A stretch of 64,000 bases of DNA, taken from contig DATKEN010000074.1 of assembly GCA_035512155.1 (NCBI GenBank), positions 47,225 to 111,224 of the forward strand. Direction: 5' to 3'. The position numbers and the translations under genes were made by a program. A model generated the notes under the pieces. That model was not told the origin of the DNA and searched no databases. It saw nothing but the letters and a program-made list of their open reading frames with translations. Below, one piece after another: positions 35,192 to 43,567 of this stretch; within the stretch, counting starts at the first letter, position 1, and each line of letters starts with the position of its first letter. This stretch comes from JABCYV01 sp035512155. GTDB lineage: Bacteria; Acidobacteriota; Terriglobia; Terriglobales; Acidobacteriaceae.

Positions 35192-35935
35192 ATGCCGATG
35201 CTCGGCGCCAGGCAGCAGCGCGTAGCAATGGGAATATCGGAAGAAGTTATTCGAGAAAGCCAGGAGCGGTTATACCCTTCAATTACCAATCCCAATTGGT
35301 TAGTCCTTAGAAGACGGCGTGAGATTTTCAAGCACTGGCTTCACGATCTTCGAATAAGTCCTGTGAGAGTGCTTGATGTAGGTGGCCGGCTTCAGCCCTA
35401 TCGAAAACTTTTAGCGGACGATGTCTGTTACATTGCTGTCGACATCAGAACAACACCACTAGTGGACGTGGTTGGGCGTGGCGAGCAACTCCCATTTGCT
35501 TCGGGTAGTTTTGATCTTGTGCTATGCACCCAAGTACTACAATATGTGACAGAACCCTCTCTGGTACTGTCAGAGATTAATCGAGTTCTCAAGCCTGAAG
35601 GCGCTCTAATCCTGAGTGTTCCGGCAGCCCATGTGCGGGATTCAGAGGAGGAGTGCTGGCGGTTTCTCCCTGCGGGTTTGCGCAAACTACTATCTTCTTT
35701 TACGTTGATTCAGGTAGTACCCGAAGGAAACACCATCATAGGGTTCTTTCGCACTGTCAATGTATGCTTCGACATCTTCGCGCGATATGCGGCAGCCAAG
35801 CTCATACTTAGGTACACAATAGTGCCTTTGCTTAACCTGGCCGGCTTGGGTCTCGAACATCTGGCGAGGAGTGAGAATGACCAATTCGCGGTCAACTACA
35901 GCGTCATGGCGCGGAAGCCTCAAGGTGGTGGTTAG
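35192..35935 (+). CDS. Class I SAM-dependent methyltransferase (possible transfer)
   Basis: The motif VLDVGGRLQPYRKLL, then PFASGSFDLVLCTQVLQYV and LKPEGALILSVP mark a Methyltransf_11-type fold. Such genes are often in cell-surface glycan loci. Its codon use is visibly more AT-rich than the preceding gene's, so horizontal transfer is possible. It starts 15 bp after the first methyltransferase. ATG 35228 is an alternative start. Confidence 0.85.
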   Translation: MPMLGARQQRVAMGISEEVIRESQERLYPSITNPNWLVLRRRREIFKHWLHDLRISPVRVLDVGGRLQPYRKLLADDVCYIAVDIRTTPLVDVVGRGEQLPFASGSFDLVLCTQVLQYVTEPSLVLSEINRVLKPEGALILSVPAAHVRDSEEECWRFLPAGLRKLLSSFTLIQVVPEGNTIIGFFRTVNVCFDIFARYAAAKLILRYTIVPLLNLAGLGLEHLARSENDQFAVNYSVMARKPQGGG

Positions 35936-36039
35936 CAGCTGTCTATGCCTGCAAGGGTTCCCGGTGAGGTCGCGGCCGCGAGGAACCGACCACGCCCTAA
36001 ACCCAACCCTAACGTTATAATTGCGCGTCACCATTCAGC

Positions 36040-38610
36040 ATGGCTCTGACTGCCGGGACCAAACTCGGACCGTATGAAATTCAGTCTCCCCTGGGCGCGG
36101 GAGGGATGGGTGAGGTGTATCGCGCCCGCGATACCCGGCTCGATCGTACGGTTGCAGTCAAGATTCTTCCGGCTGCGTTTTCGGGCGATGCCGATCGCCT
36201 CAATCGATTCGAGCACGAAGCGCGCCTCTTAAGCACGGTCAACCACCCCAATCTTCTCGCGATCCATGATGTGGGGGCGCAGGATGGCGTCCACTATCTG
36301 GTCTCGGAATTTCTCGAAGGGCAAACTCTGCGCGAAAGAATGAACACTGGCCCGTTATCCCAGCGGCGAGTGATCGAGTATGCGCTGGAGATGGCCAGGG
36401 GACTGGCGGCAGCGCACGAGAAAGGAATTGTTCATCGCGATCTGAAGCCGGACAACATCTTCGTCACCAAAGACGGCCGGGTGAAAATCCTGGATTTCGG
36501 TTTGGCCAAACAATCGTTCGCCTCGGAGATGGGGTCGGGCGAGAGCGCGACCATGACCGGTCCCACGCCAACCACTCCAGGAACCGTGATGGGTACTGTG
36601 GGTTACATGTCTCCCGAGCAGGTGCGGGGGCAGACGATCGACCACCGCTCGGATATTTTCAGCTTCGGCGCCATCCTCTACGAAATGGTTTCGCGCAAGC
36701 GGGCATTCAAGGGCGACTCCAGCGTGGAGACTATGAACGCCATTCTCAAGGAAGACCCGCCGGAGTTGAGCGAGACCGGCCTGCAGGTCTCTCCCGGTCT
36801 GGAGCGGATCGTCCGCCACTGCCTGGAAAAGGAACCCAGCTTGCGCTTCCAGTCGGCGCGCGATCTGGCTTTCGATTTGGAGAGCCTATCTTCGCTCAGC
36901 AGCTCCGCGAAGGCGGTGGCGGCATCGCGATGGGCCAATATCGGGCGCTTGCGCGCCTCGTTGCTGGCGGCGGTTCCGGTCCTGCTGCTGGCCACGGCCG
37001 CTGCATTCTGGGCGGGTCGAGCCACGGTTCCAGCTTCGAATCCGGTGTTCACTCGACTGACTTTCCGGGGCGGGCATGTGGCTTCGGCAAGATTCGCACC
37101 CGATGGCCAGACCATCGTCTATAGCGCGGCGTTCGGCGAAGACCCGGTGCAGCTCTACACTACGCGGCCGGATTCTCCGCAGTCCCGCGAACTGGGACTG
37201 AAGGGCAGCAGCATCCTGGCAATTTCGCGGTCTACGGAACTGGCAGTCACATTGGACCATACATTTTTCACGGCTAACACTTCAGCCGGTACGTTGGCCC
37301 GGCTTCCGCTCAGTGGCGGCGCGCCACGCGAAGTTGCCGAGAATGTTATTTCCGCTGACTGGTCACCGGATGGCAGTGCGCTCGCCGCCGTGAGGCTGAC
37401 CGACGGGCGGACCAACCTGGAGTATCCGTTGGGCAAAGTGATTTACAAAACCGAGGGCTGGGTCAGTGATGCGCGAGTCTCTCCAGATGGAGAACGGGTT
37501 GCGTTCATCGATCACCCCATCCTGTTTGACAGTCGTGGCAGCATCATGGTGGTGGACCGCTCCGGTAACCGGAAGGCGCTGACCAATACTTTTTCTGATG
37601 TACTCGGCTTGGCTTGGCATCCCTCAGGCAAAGAGATCTGGTTTACCGGGTCATACGTTCATTTGTCCAGCAATCTGTTCGCGGTCAGTTTGTCCGGGAA
37701 GCAACGCCTGGTCTGGGCCGGTGCGGGCGAAGTCATTGTGCAGGATGTTTCGCAGGATGGCCGGACGCTGTTCATCCGCGCCAACCGGCGGCGTGGAATC
37801 GCGGGATTGTTCCCCGGCCAAAAAGCGGAGACCGACCTCAGCTGGCAGGATTGGTCGCTTCCCTTAGCCATTTCTCCCGACGGTAAATGGGTTTTCTTCG
37901 CGGAAGAAGGTGATGGCGGAGGAGCCAAGTATTCGGCGTATATGCGCAATACCGACGGCTCTCCCGCGATTCGCCTCGGCGATGGCGTTCCTTACAGTGT
38001 TTCGCCCGACGGCAAATGGGTGGCCTCAGTGGTTCCGGGTGAGCCGCAGCAACTGACCCTGCTTCCGACCCGGAGCGGTGATGTAAAAAATCTGTCTCAA
38101 CCAGGATTCGACTACGACTCCGCGCAATGGCTTCCTGATGGCAAGCGATTGTCGGTGGTTGGCCACGAGATCGGGAAGCCATGGCGCAATTATCTGCAGG
38201 ATGCGGCGGGCGGTCGACTCACTCCGGTGACGCCCGAGGGTGTGTTTGGTTTTCCGTGGTTGGACGATAAGTCGATTTTGGTGCCTCGTGACGACTCTAC
38301 CTGGACACTGTACCCAATCGACGGCGGGCAGCCGAGAGATATTAAAGCGCTGCTTCCCATGCCTGCGGTTCGAAACCTGGCTCGGAGTGGACGCTATATT
38401 TTTGCCTCGCTTCGCCAGGAAATTCCCCTCAAGGTGTACCGCTTTGACTCAACGAGCAGCGAGAAACAACTGTGGAAAGAGCTGGCTCCAACGGACCGCG
38501 CCGGTGTTTACAACCTCGGAGTACTCTCTCTCTCCCCCGATGCCCGATGGTATGTGTATTCGTACGTACGCGACCTCTCCGATCTTTACATGGTTGAGGG
38601 TTTGAAGTGA
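36040..38610 (+). CDS. Membrane Ser/Thr protein kinase with TolB-like propeller
   Basis: The kinase domain spans residues ~10-275 (GAGGMGEVYRARD, catalytic Lys in VAVKIL, VHRDLKPDNIFV, KILDFGLAK, GYMSPEQVRG). A single membrane helix follows near 307-330. The rest is a periplasmic PD40/TolB-like propeller (FAPDGQTIVYS, VSPDGKWVAS, SPDARWYVYS). This is a Hanks-type signalling kinase with an external sensor. A TATAAT lies at 36016-36021. 856 residues; the partner is unknown. Confidence 0.93.
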   Translation: MALTAGTKLGPYEIQSPLGAGGMGEVYRARDTRLDRTVAVKILPAAFSGDADRLNRFEHEARLLSTVNHPNLLAIHDVGAQDGVHYLVSEFLEGQTLRERMNTGPLSQRRVIEYALEMARGLAAAHEKGIVHRDLKPDNIFVTKDGRVKILDFGLAKQSFASEMGSGESATMTGPTPTTPGTVMGTVGYMSPEQVRGQTIDHRSDIFSFGAILYEMVSRKRAFKGDSSVETMNAILKEDPPELSETGLQVSPGLERIVRHCLEKEPSLRFQSARDLAFDLESLSSLSSSAKAVAASRWANIGRLRASLLAAVPVLLLATAAAFWAGRATVPASNPVFTRLTFRGGHVASARFAPDGQTIVYSAAFGEDPVQLYTTRPDSPQSRELGLKGSSILAISRSTELAVTLDHTFFTANTSAGTLARLPLSGGAPREVAENVISADWSPDGSALAAVRLTDGRTNLEYPLGKVIYKTEGWVSDARVSPDGERVAFIDHPILFDSRGSIMVVDRSGNRKALTNTFSDVLGLAWHPSGKEIWFTGSYVHLSSNLFAVSLSGKQRLVWAGAGEVIVQDVSQDGRTLFIRANRRRGIAGLFPGQKAETDLSWQDWSLPLAISPDGKWVFFAEEGDGGGAKYSAYMRNTDGSPAIRLGDGVPYSVSPDGKWVASVVPGEPQQLTLLPTRSGDVKNLSQPGFDYDSAQWLPDGKRLSVVGHEIGKPWRNYLQDAAGGRLTPVTPEGVFGFPWLDDKSILVPRDDSTWTLYPIDGGQPRDIKALLPMPAVRNLARSGRYIFASLRQEIPLKVYRFDSTSSEKQLWKELAPTDRAGVYNLGVLSLSPDARWYVYSYVRDLSDLYMVEGLK

Positions 38611-38664
38611 CTCAGGGCCGGCAGCAACAGCTCTCATTCTGAATTTGTTTACGTTTGCGGGTGC

Positions 38665-38780
38665 CCCACCCTTTTCGCGCACTCTGCGAAAGGGTGGGTA
38701 ACGGAATCGATGACCGCTCATCGCGTCTCTCTGTGACGAGTGAACTATCCCGGCCTTCGCAACAAACTTGAAAGGCCGGG
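38665..38780. repeat. REP element, bipartite palindromes
   Basis: Palindrome B (CCCACCC...GGGTGGG, 38665-38698) and palindrome A (CCCGGCCTT...AAGGCCGGG, 38749-38780) flank a linker. In reverse complement the linker matches the element next to the RAYT gene and at 51626-51757 (TAGTTCACTCGTCACAG, then GAGAC and CGATGAG). Confidence 0.8.
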
Positions 38781-38939
38781 CCACCCGCCCACGACAAGTG
38801 TTGCGACCAGTGCAGTCAATGGCAGAGCAACCCAACGGGAGTGAGGCGGATAACGAACCATCGTGACAATGCCGCCTAGAAGCGAGAGGGCGGCAGAAAA
38901 AAGCACCAATCCCATAATTTGAAAGATTATTTTGCTCAT
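38745..38939 (-). CDS. Small membrane protein whose 3' end lies in a REP element
   Basis: The 64-residue frame has two hydrophobic segments (IMGLVLFSAALSLLGGIVTMV and VALPLTALVATLVVGG). The start ATG at 38939 has CGAGAG upstream. The last ~13 residues (GWPGLSSLLRRPG) and stop codon are encoded by palindrome A of the REP. So either the REP inserted into a longer gene or the gene took its end from it. The function is unknown. Confidence 0.5.
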   Translation of the reverse strand: MSKIIFQIMGLVLFSAALSLLGGIVTMVRYPPHSRWVALPLTALVATLVVGGWPGLSSLLRRPG

Positions 38940-39099
38940 TTATTGCTCTCGCACGGTTGCGGACAATTTTTGTTCATTCGGTTTGCCCCAGCGACTGGCA
39001 TGAGACGAACCTACACCGATCGGTGAGCTAGGGTAAAGTGGAGCCCAGGTTAGCGCTCAAAAACCGGGGCGCGAACCTGGGGCACCTGCACCTGGTACA

Positions 39100-39765
39100 T
39101 CAATCAGGTTTCTTGCGCGAGTAGTTCCTCGCATATTCCGGAACCGCTTGCGCGGGATCCAACCGCGGATCATTGATGGGCGTGCCCGGAACCAGTTCCA
39201 GCGGAATTACGCCCGCCCAGGTAGGAAACGCGTAGTCTTCTTCATCGTCGATGGGCGCGCCTTGTCGCACCTTGGCAGAAAATTCTTCGATGGGGAGGCG
39301 CATCACCAGGGTGGCTTTGATTTCCTTCTCATTCGGCTGACGCGATTCCGCCCAGCGCCCCGGAATGATGTGCTCAGATAACAAGCGCAGGGCTTTCAAT
39401 TTCTCCTCTGGATCCTCCACCGCGACTGCGGTGCCCAGTACCATCACCGAACGATAATTCATGGAATGATTGAAGATGGAGCGAGCCAGCACCAGCCCGT
39501 CAAGCAGGGTGACGGTGACGCAGACCGCGACACCCTGATCCAGGTTGCGCAGCATACGGCTTGCGGCTGAGCCGTGGATGTAGAGATTGTCGCCGGCCCG
39601 GCCGTAGCCCGTGGGGATGACAAAGGGCTGGCCATCGATTACGAAACCGACGTGGCAGATGAACCCTTCGTCGAGGACTTCGTAGGCCACGACGCGATCA
39701 TAAACCGCGCGCTGCGGCTCGCGGACAAGACGAGTCCGCGAGGTTGGAGTATACGGTTCAGACAT
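39100..39765 (-). CDS. Pyridoxamine-5'-phosphate-oxidase-fold FMN-binding protein (NimA-like)
   Basis: The fold is that of PNPOx-like split beta-barrels: GFICHVGFVIDGQPFVIPTGYGR, LYIHGSAASRMLRNL and VALG-like MVLGTAVAVEDPEEKLKALRLLSEH. These proteins bind FMN or haem and often reduce small molecules. The C-terminal WAGVIPLELVPG is typical of a NimA/YhbP-like subgroup. Length is 221 residues. The start ATG is at 39765. The region between it and 38939 holds a REP remnant (about 39067-39086). Confidence 0.85.
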   Translation of the reverse strand: MSEPYTPTSRTRLVREPQRAVYDRVVAYEVLDEGFICHVGFVIDGQPFVIPTGYGRAGDNLYIHGSAASRMLRNLDQGVAVCVTVTLLDGLVLARSIFNHSMNYRSVMVLGTAVAVEDPEEKLKALRLLSEHIIPGRWAESRQPNEKEIKATLVMRLPIEEFSAKVRQGAPIDDEEDYAFPTWAGVIPLELVPGTPINDPRLDPAQAVPEYARNYSRKKPD

Positions 39766-39854
39766 TGGGAAGAGGCTCCGGCAATCGCCAAGGATGGGTG
39801 AATCAAGAGTGTAGCAGGACAGCTTTATCAGTGTCCGGTCCGAACCGGGGGTGG

Positions 39855-39930
39855 CCCGGCCTTTCGCGTTTTTTGCGAAGGCCGGGGTAGTTCATTCGTC
39901 ACAGCGAGACTACGATGAGCCATTGTAGTC
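39855..39930. repeat. REP element immediately upstream of the RAYT gene
   Basis: Palindrome A (CCCGGCCTTTCGCG...GCGAAGGCCGGG, 39855-39886) is followed by the conserved linker (TAGTTCATTCGTCACAGCGAGAC) and a short hairpin GACTAC...GTAGTC (39908-39930). It ends eight bases before the RAYT start codon. Confidence 0.85.
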
Positions 39931-39937
39931 TCCTGCC

Positions 39938-40477
39938 ATGCCTTGGGGACTGAAACGGTATCAGCAAGCGGGAGACCTGCATTTCATCACTTTCAGTTGT
40001 TATCATCGCACTCCTCGGTTGGCGACGCCGCAAGCGCGCGATGAGTTTGTGCTGGCCCTCGAGCAGGTGCGGCGGTGGTACGGTTATTATGTGACCGGAT
40101 ATGTGGTGATGCCGGAGCATGTCCATCTTCTGATCAGCGAACCGGAACGTAGCAACTTGACTGTAGCTTTGCAGATGTTGAAGCAGATAATCTCGCGAAA
40201 GCTGCGTCTTGCATCCTCGATCACGCCGTTCTGGCAGGCGCGGTACTATGACTTCAACGTATGGAGCGAGGGCAAGCGAGTGGAAAAGCTACGCTACATG
40301 CACGGTAATCCGGTAAAGCGAGGCTTGGTGGAAAAACCAGAAGACTGGCGCTGGAGTAGTTTTCGGCATTGTTTAACCGGTGAGGAGAGCGTGGTCGAAA
40401 TCGAGTCGCAATGGACGGCGCGAAAACGCGAGCGCGCGGGAGTATTTCTGACCCTTTTTCGCCGCGAAGGCAGTTAA
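39938..40477 (+). CDS. REP-associated tyrosine transposase (RAYT, IS200/Y1 type)
   Basis: RAYTs are single-strand HUH/Y1 nucleases that bind REP palindromes. The HUH pair is in VVMPEHVHLLISEP; the catalytic Tyr is in KLRYMHGNPVKRGLV, a segment diagnostic of RAYTs; the N terminus LHFITFSCYHRTP and EDWRWSSFRHCL also fit. At 179 residues it is intact. REP palindromes lie 8 bp upstream and 5 bp downstream in inverted order, which marks it as the likely driver of the REP family in this window. Confidence 0.95.
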   Translation: MPWGLKRYQQAGDLHFITFSCYHRTPRLATPQARDEFVLALEQVRRWYGYYVTGYVVMPEHVHLLISEPERSNLTVALQMLKQIISRKLRLASSITPFWQARYYDFNVWSEGKRVEKLRYMHGNPVKRGLVEKPEDWRWSSFRHCLTGEESVVEIESQWTARKRERAGVFLTLFRREGS

Positions 40478-40481
40478 AAGC

Positions 40482-40513
40482 CCCGGCCTTCGCAAAAAAC
40501 GCGAAAGGCCGGG
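40482..40513. repeat. REP palindrome A downstream of the RAYT gene
   Basis: CCCGGCCTTCGC...GCGAAAGGCCGGG is the reverse-oriented copy of the palindrome at 39855-39886. The pair makes inverted flanks about 630 bp apart around the transposase gene. Confidence 0.85.
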
Positions 40514-40534
40514 CCACCCTCGGGAATTAGCGCT

Positions 40535-43495
40535 CTACTGCAGCTTTGCGTACTCCGCCTTAGCTTCTTTCATCACCGGGACATCCGGGTCAGCGTCCTT
40601 CCACAGTGCGAAGAAGTCCTGGTAAGCGGCACGGCTCTTGGCGGTGTCGCCAGCGAGCGCATAGGCCCGGCCCAGGCCGAGATGGGCCAGCGACATCAGA
40701 GGATCGGCGGGCGCGTAATAGCGCAGGGTCAAAATCTTCTGGAACTGTTGCGCGGCATCGTTGCCTTGTGCCATCTTCAGATAGGAAAGTCCACGCAGAT
40801 AGAAATCTGCCGTAGTCGCGTTATCGTAGGGCAACGCCGGTTTCAGGAGCTCGATAGCCTTGCTGGCCTTCCCGCCATTCAACGCAACCGCCGCCTGCAC
40901 GAACGGGACGGAGACGTTCTGCACCAGGGTGTTGTCTGGACGTTGTTTCGCGACTTCGGACGCCAGCTCAAGCGCTTTCGCATTGTCCCCCGCGACGGCG
41001 AGGGCGCTGGCAGCAAAAAGTTTTGTCAAGTAGCCCTGCGAAATGGCCAGGGCGGCGTTCGCAGCTTCATTGGCTTGTTTTGGGTAGCCAAAGAGGGCGA
41101 GCATCCATGCTTGCGCATTTAGCGATCCCGCCTCTGAATCGTTGAGCTGCAAGCGCTGCGCCACCTGTCCCGTTTTTTGATACGACTCACGCGCTCGCTG
41201 GACTTGTCCCCCCGAGGCTGCGATGTCCCCATGCCGCGTGTTCAGATTCATTTCCAGATCAGGCTGCTCATGGAGAAAGGCTTCTTCTTTTTCCATGGTG
41301 CCAAGATCGCCTTGGGCATAGGCGAGGTCGGCGAGGCGGTCGTGCAGGTTTATGAAACTTGGATTCCGCTGCAAACCAGCTCTCAAAACAGCCTTGGCTT
41401 CATCGGGACGATTGAGACCGGAGTAGGCGAAGGCCGTCACGAAATAGCCGTTGACCGTGTCCGGATCCACCCGGATAGCCTCTTTCCCGTTGGCCAGGCC
41501 CTTTTCGAACTCACCCAGGAAAAGCGTATAAGTGACCGCCAGGTTTATATAAGGGGTTACTTCGCGAGGATAGGTCTGCTTGAACAGTTCATAGGCTGCG
41601 TTTCCTTTTTCCACTTCACCGTTGTCGGCATAGTAGTGGGCCGCGATGTAGAGCCTCTCCCTTTCGCTGGCTCGATCTTTCAACTCAAACGCTTTCTTTC
41701 GATACTGTTCCGAAAGGTCTGCCTGAAAGAGGTTGCTATAAGCAGTACCCAATCGCGCGTAGGCCATGGCGAAGTTAGGGTCCAGTTCAATGGCACGCTT
41801 GTAAAAGGGAATCGCACCAAAGTCATCAGCGGCGGAGTGCTTCACATCGCCCAAGGTGAAACTCTTCAGCGCTTCAAGCGAAGAAGTCGTCGCTTCTTCC
41901 AGCGGTTTGTCGAACTTCTGAATGGAAGCCAGCGACTCGCCCAGCTTTCCTCGCAACTGGTTGGTCGTGGTATCCAGAGTCTTGAGCACCTGCTCTTTGC
42001 TGTCGGCCTGACCTTGTACCTCGGCGAGCGTGTCGCCGGTGGATGCGTTGATCGCGTCAAGCGTGACCACGTACTGGCTGCCCAGACTTGCGATTGAACC
42101 AGCCAACAACGCTTTCACTCCGTTGCGTTGACAGATCTCGCGGGCAACTTCTGCCGTGACGCGCTCGTCCGGTGGCTTTCCCATCAGCGCCAGCGTGTGA
42201 CGGGCCTTGGCATCGGAAAACACATTCAGATAAGGAGATTGCTCCAGGTCTACAGCCAGAGCCTTCTTGAGCGTGCCATCAAATACTGGGTCGTTGGTGG
42301 TGTTGACAAAGTCAGCGACGAAAATCGAGTCTTTCGCGGTGATGGCGCGCGCTTTGTTCGAACGCTGGAAAATGCCACCGGCAATGAGTGTAGCCAATAC
42401 TACTCCCACGGGAATAAGCAGCTTCCAGCGACGCGACGCTGACACTGGAACACTCGACTTTGTGGTCGGCGTTGCAGCTGACACAGCCGCAGAGCTTGTT
42501 CTCTGCTGAGCTTCGCTGACTTGAGCCGACGCAGGGGCTGGCGCAACTGCCGGACTGGAAGGCGGCGCCTCTTCCGAGACGGAGCTTGCTGCCAGGGAAC
42601 GCCCAGAGTCGGTATCCCGCTTCAGACGCTGCAGATCGGCCCTTAAGTCAGCAGCATGCTGATAGCGCAAATTGCGGTCCTTCTCCAATGCTTTATTGAT
42701 GGTTCGTTCGAGGTCCGCCGGTATGTCGCGATTGAGGCGCACAGGAGCGACCGGCGCCTTGTGCAGAATGCCATCGAAGATTGCACCCGATGTTCCGCCG
42801 GTGAAGGGTAATCCGCCAGTGGCCATCTCATAGAGCACCACGCCAAAAGAAAAGAGATCGGTGCGGGCGTCGAGTTCCTTTCCCAGCACCTGCTCGGGAG
42901 ACATATACGCAACCGTACCCAAAGCCGTGCCTGGACTGGTGAGGTGCTCGAGGCTGGCCGCAGCCGTGGCCTCGGCGGCCAATTCAGCTCCATCCAGCAT
43001 CCGACCCGTCGGCGTCAGCTTGGCCAGTCCGAAGTCGAGAATCTTCGCGTGGCCGCGTTTGGTGACGAAGATATTGGCCGGTTTGATATCGCGATGAACG
43101 ATGCCTTCAGCGTGCGCTGCATCGAGTGCGTCAGCGATTTCGATGCCCACCGACAGCAGTACTTCGGTTTCCAGAGGCCGGCCCGCGATGCGATGCTTCA
43201 GCGTCACTCCGTCCAGAAACTCCATGGCGATGAAGGGATGACCCTCGTACTCGCCGATGTCATGAATCGTGCAAATGTTTGGGTGATTCAGGGCGGAGGC
43301 GGCCTGTGCTTCACGCTGGAATCGAGCCAGAGCTTGAGAGTCTTTGGCCACCTCGTCGGGCAAAAATTTCAGGGCGATGAAGCGGTGCAGGCGGGTATCT
43401 TCGGCTTTGTATACCACTCCCATGCCGCCGCCGCCGAGCTTCTCGATGACCCGATAATGCGAGATAGTTTGGCCGAGCAGTAGAAGAGCCTCCAA
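40535..43495 (-). CDS. Membrane Ser/Thr protein kinase with C-terminal TPR repeats, paralogue 1
   Basis: The kinase domain (residues ~15-285) has GGGGMGVVYKAED, Lys in IALKFLPDEV, VHRDIKPANIFV and KILDFGLAK. A low-complexity Ser/Ala/Pro linker precedes a membrane helix (LLIPVGVVLATLIAGGIF). After it come a conserved domain (FVADFVNTTNDPVFDGTLKKALAVDLEQSPYL) and a long TPR array to the end (YKRAIELDPNFAMAYARLGTAYSN). 986 residues. It is in tandem with a close paralogue starting 72 bp upstream. Confidence 0.93.
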   Translation of the reverse strand: MEALLLLGQTISHYRVIEKLGGGGMGVVYKAEDTRLHRFIALKFLPDEVAKDSQALARFQREAQAASALNHPNICTIHDIGEYEGHPFIAMEFLDGVTLKHRIAGRPLETEVLLSVGIEIADALDAAHAEGIVHRDIKPANIFVTKRGHAKILDFGLAKLTPTGRMLDGAELAAEATAAASLEHLTSPGTALGTVAYMSPEQVLGKELDARTDLFSFGVVLYEMATGGLPFTGGTSGAIFDGILHKAPVAPVRLNRDIPADLERTINKALEKDRNLRYQHAADLRADLQRLKRDTDSGRSLAASSVSEEAPPSSPAVAPAPASAQVSEAQQRTSSAAVSAATPTTKSSVPVSASRRWKLLIPVGVVLATLIAGGIFQRSNKARAITAKDSIFVADFVNTTNDPVFDGTLKKALAVDLEQSPYLNVFSDAKARHTLALMGKPPDERVTAEVAREICQRNGVKALLAGSIASLGSQYVVTLDAINASTGDTLAEVQGQADSKEQVLKTLDTTTNQLRGKLGESLASIQKFDKPLEEATTSSLEALKSFTLGDVKHSAADDFGAIPFYKRAIELDPNFAMAYARLGTAYSNLFQADLSEQYRKKAFELKDRASERERLYIAAHYYADNGEVEKGNAAYELFKQTYPREVTPYINLAVTYTLFLGEFEKGLANGKEAIRVDPDTVNGYFVTAFAYSGLNRPDEAKAVLRAGLQRNPSFINLHDRLADLAYAQGDLGTMEKEEAFLHEQPDLEMNLNTRHGDIAASGGQVQRARESYQKTGQVAQRLQLNDSEAGSLNAQAWMLALFGYPKQANEAANAALAISQGYLTKLFAASALAVAGDNAKALELASEVAKQRPDNTLVQNVSVPFVQAAVALNGGKASKAIELLKPALPYDNATTADFYLRGLSYLKMAQGNDAAQQFQKILTLRYYAPADPLMSLAHLGLGRAYALAGDTAKSRAAYQDFFALWKDADPDVPVMKEAKAEYAKLQ

Positions 43496-43567
43496 CCTAG
43501 AGGGAGCATGTTAGGCCGGTTGGCGCGTGGAAGTCAAAGAAGCACGTGTGCCCGCGATCGCCGGCCG

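Noticed and set aside
41177..42097. 306-residue plus-strand frame opposite the first TPR kinase
   Set aside because: It lies fully within the TPR array of a well-supported gene and shows no recognisable motif.
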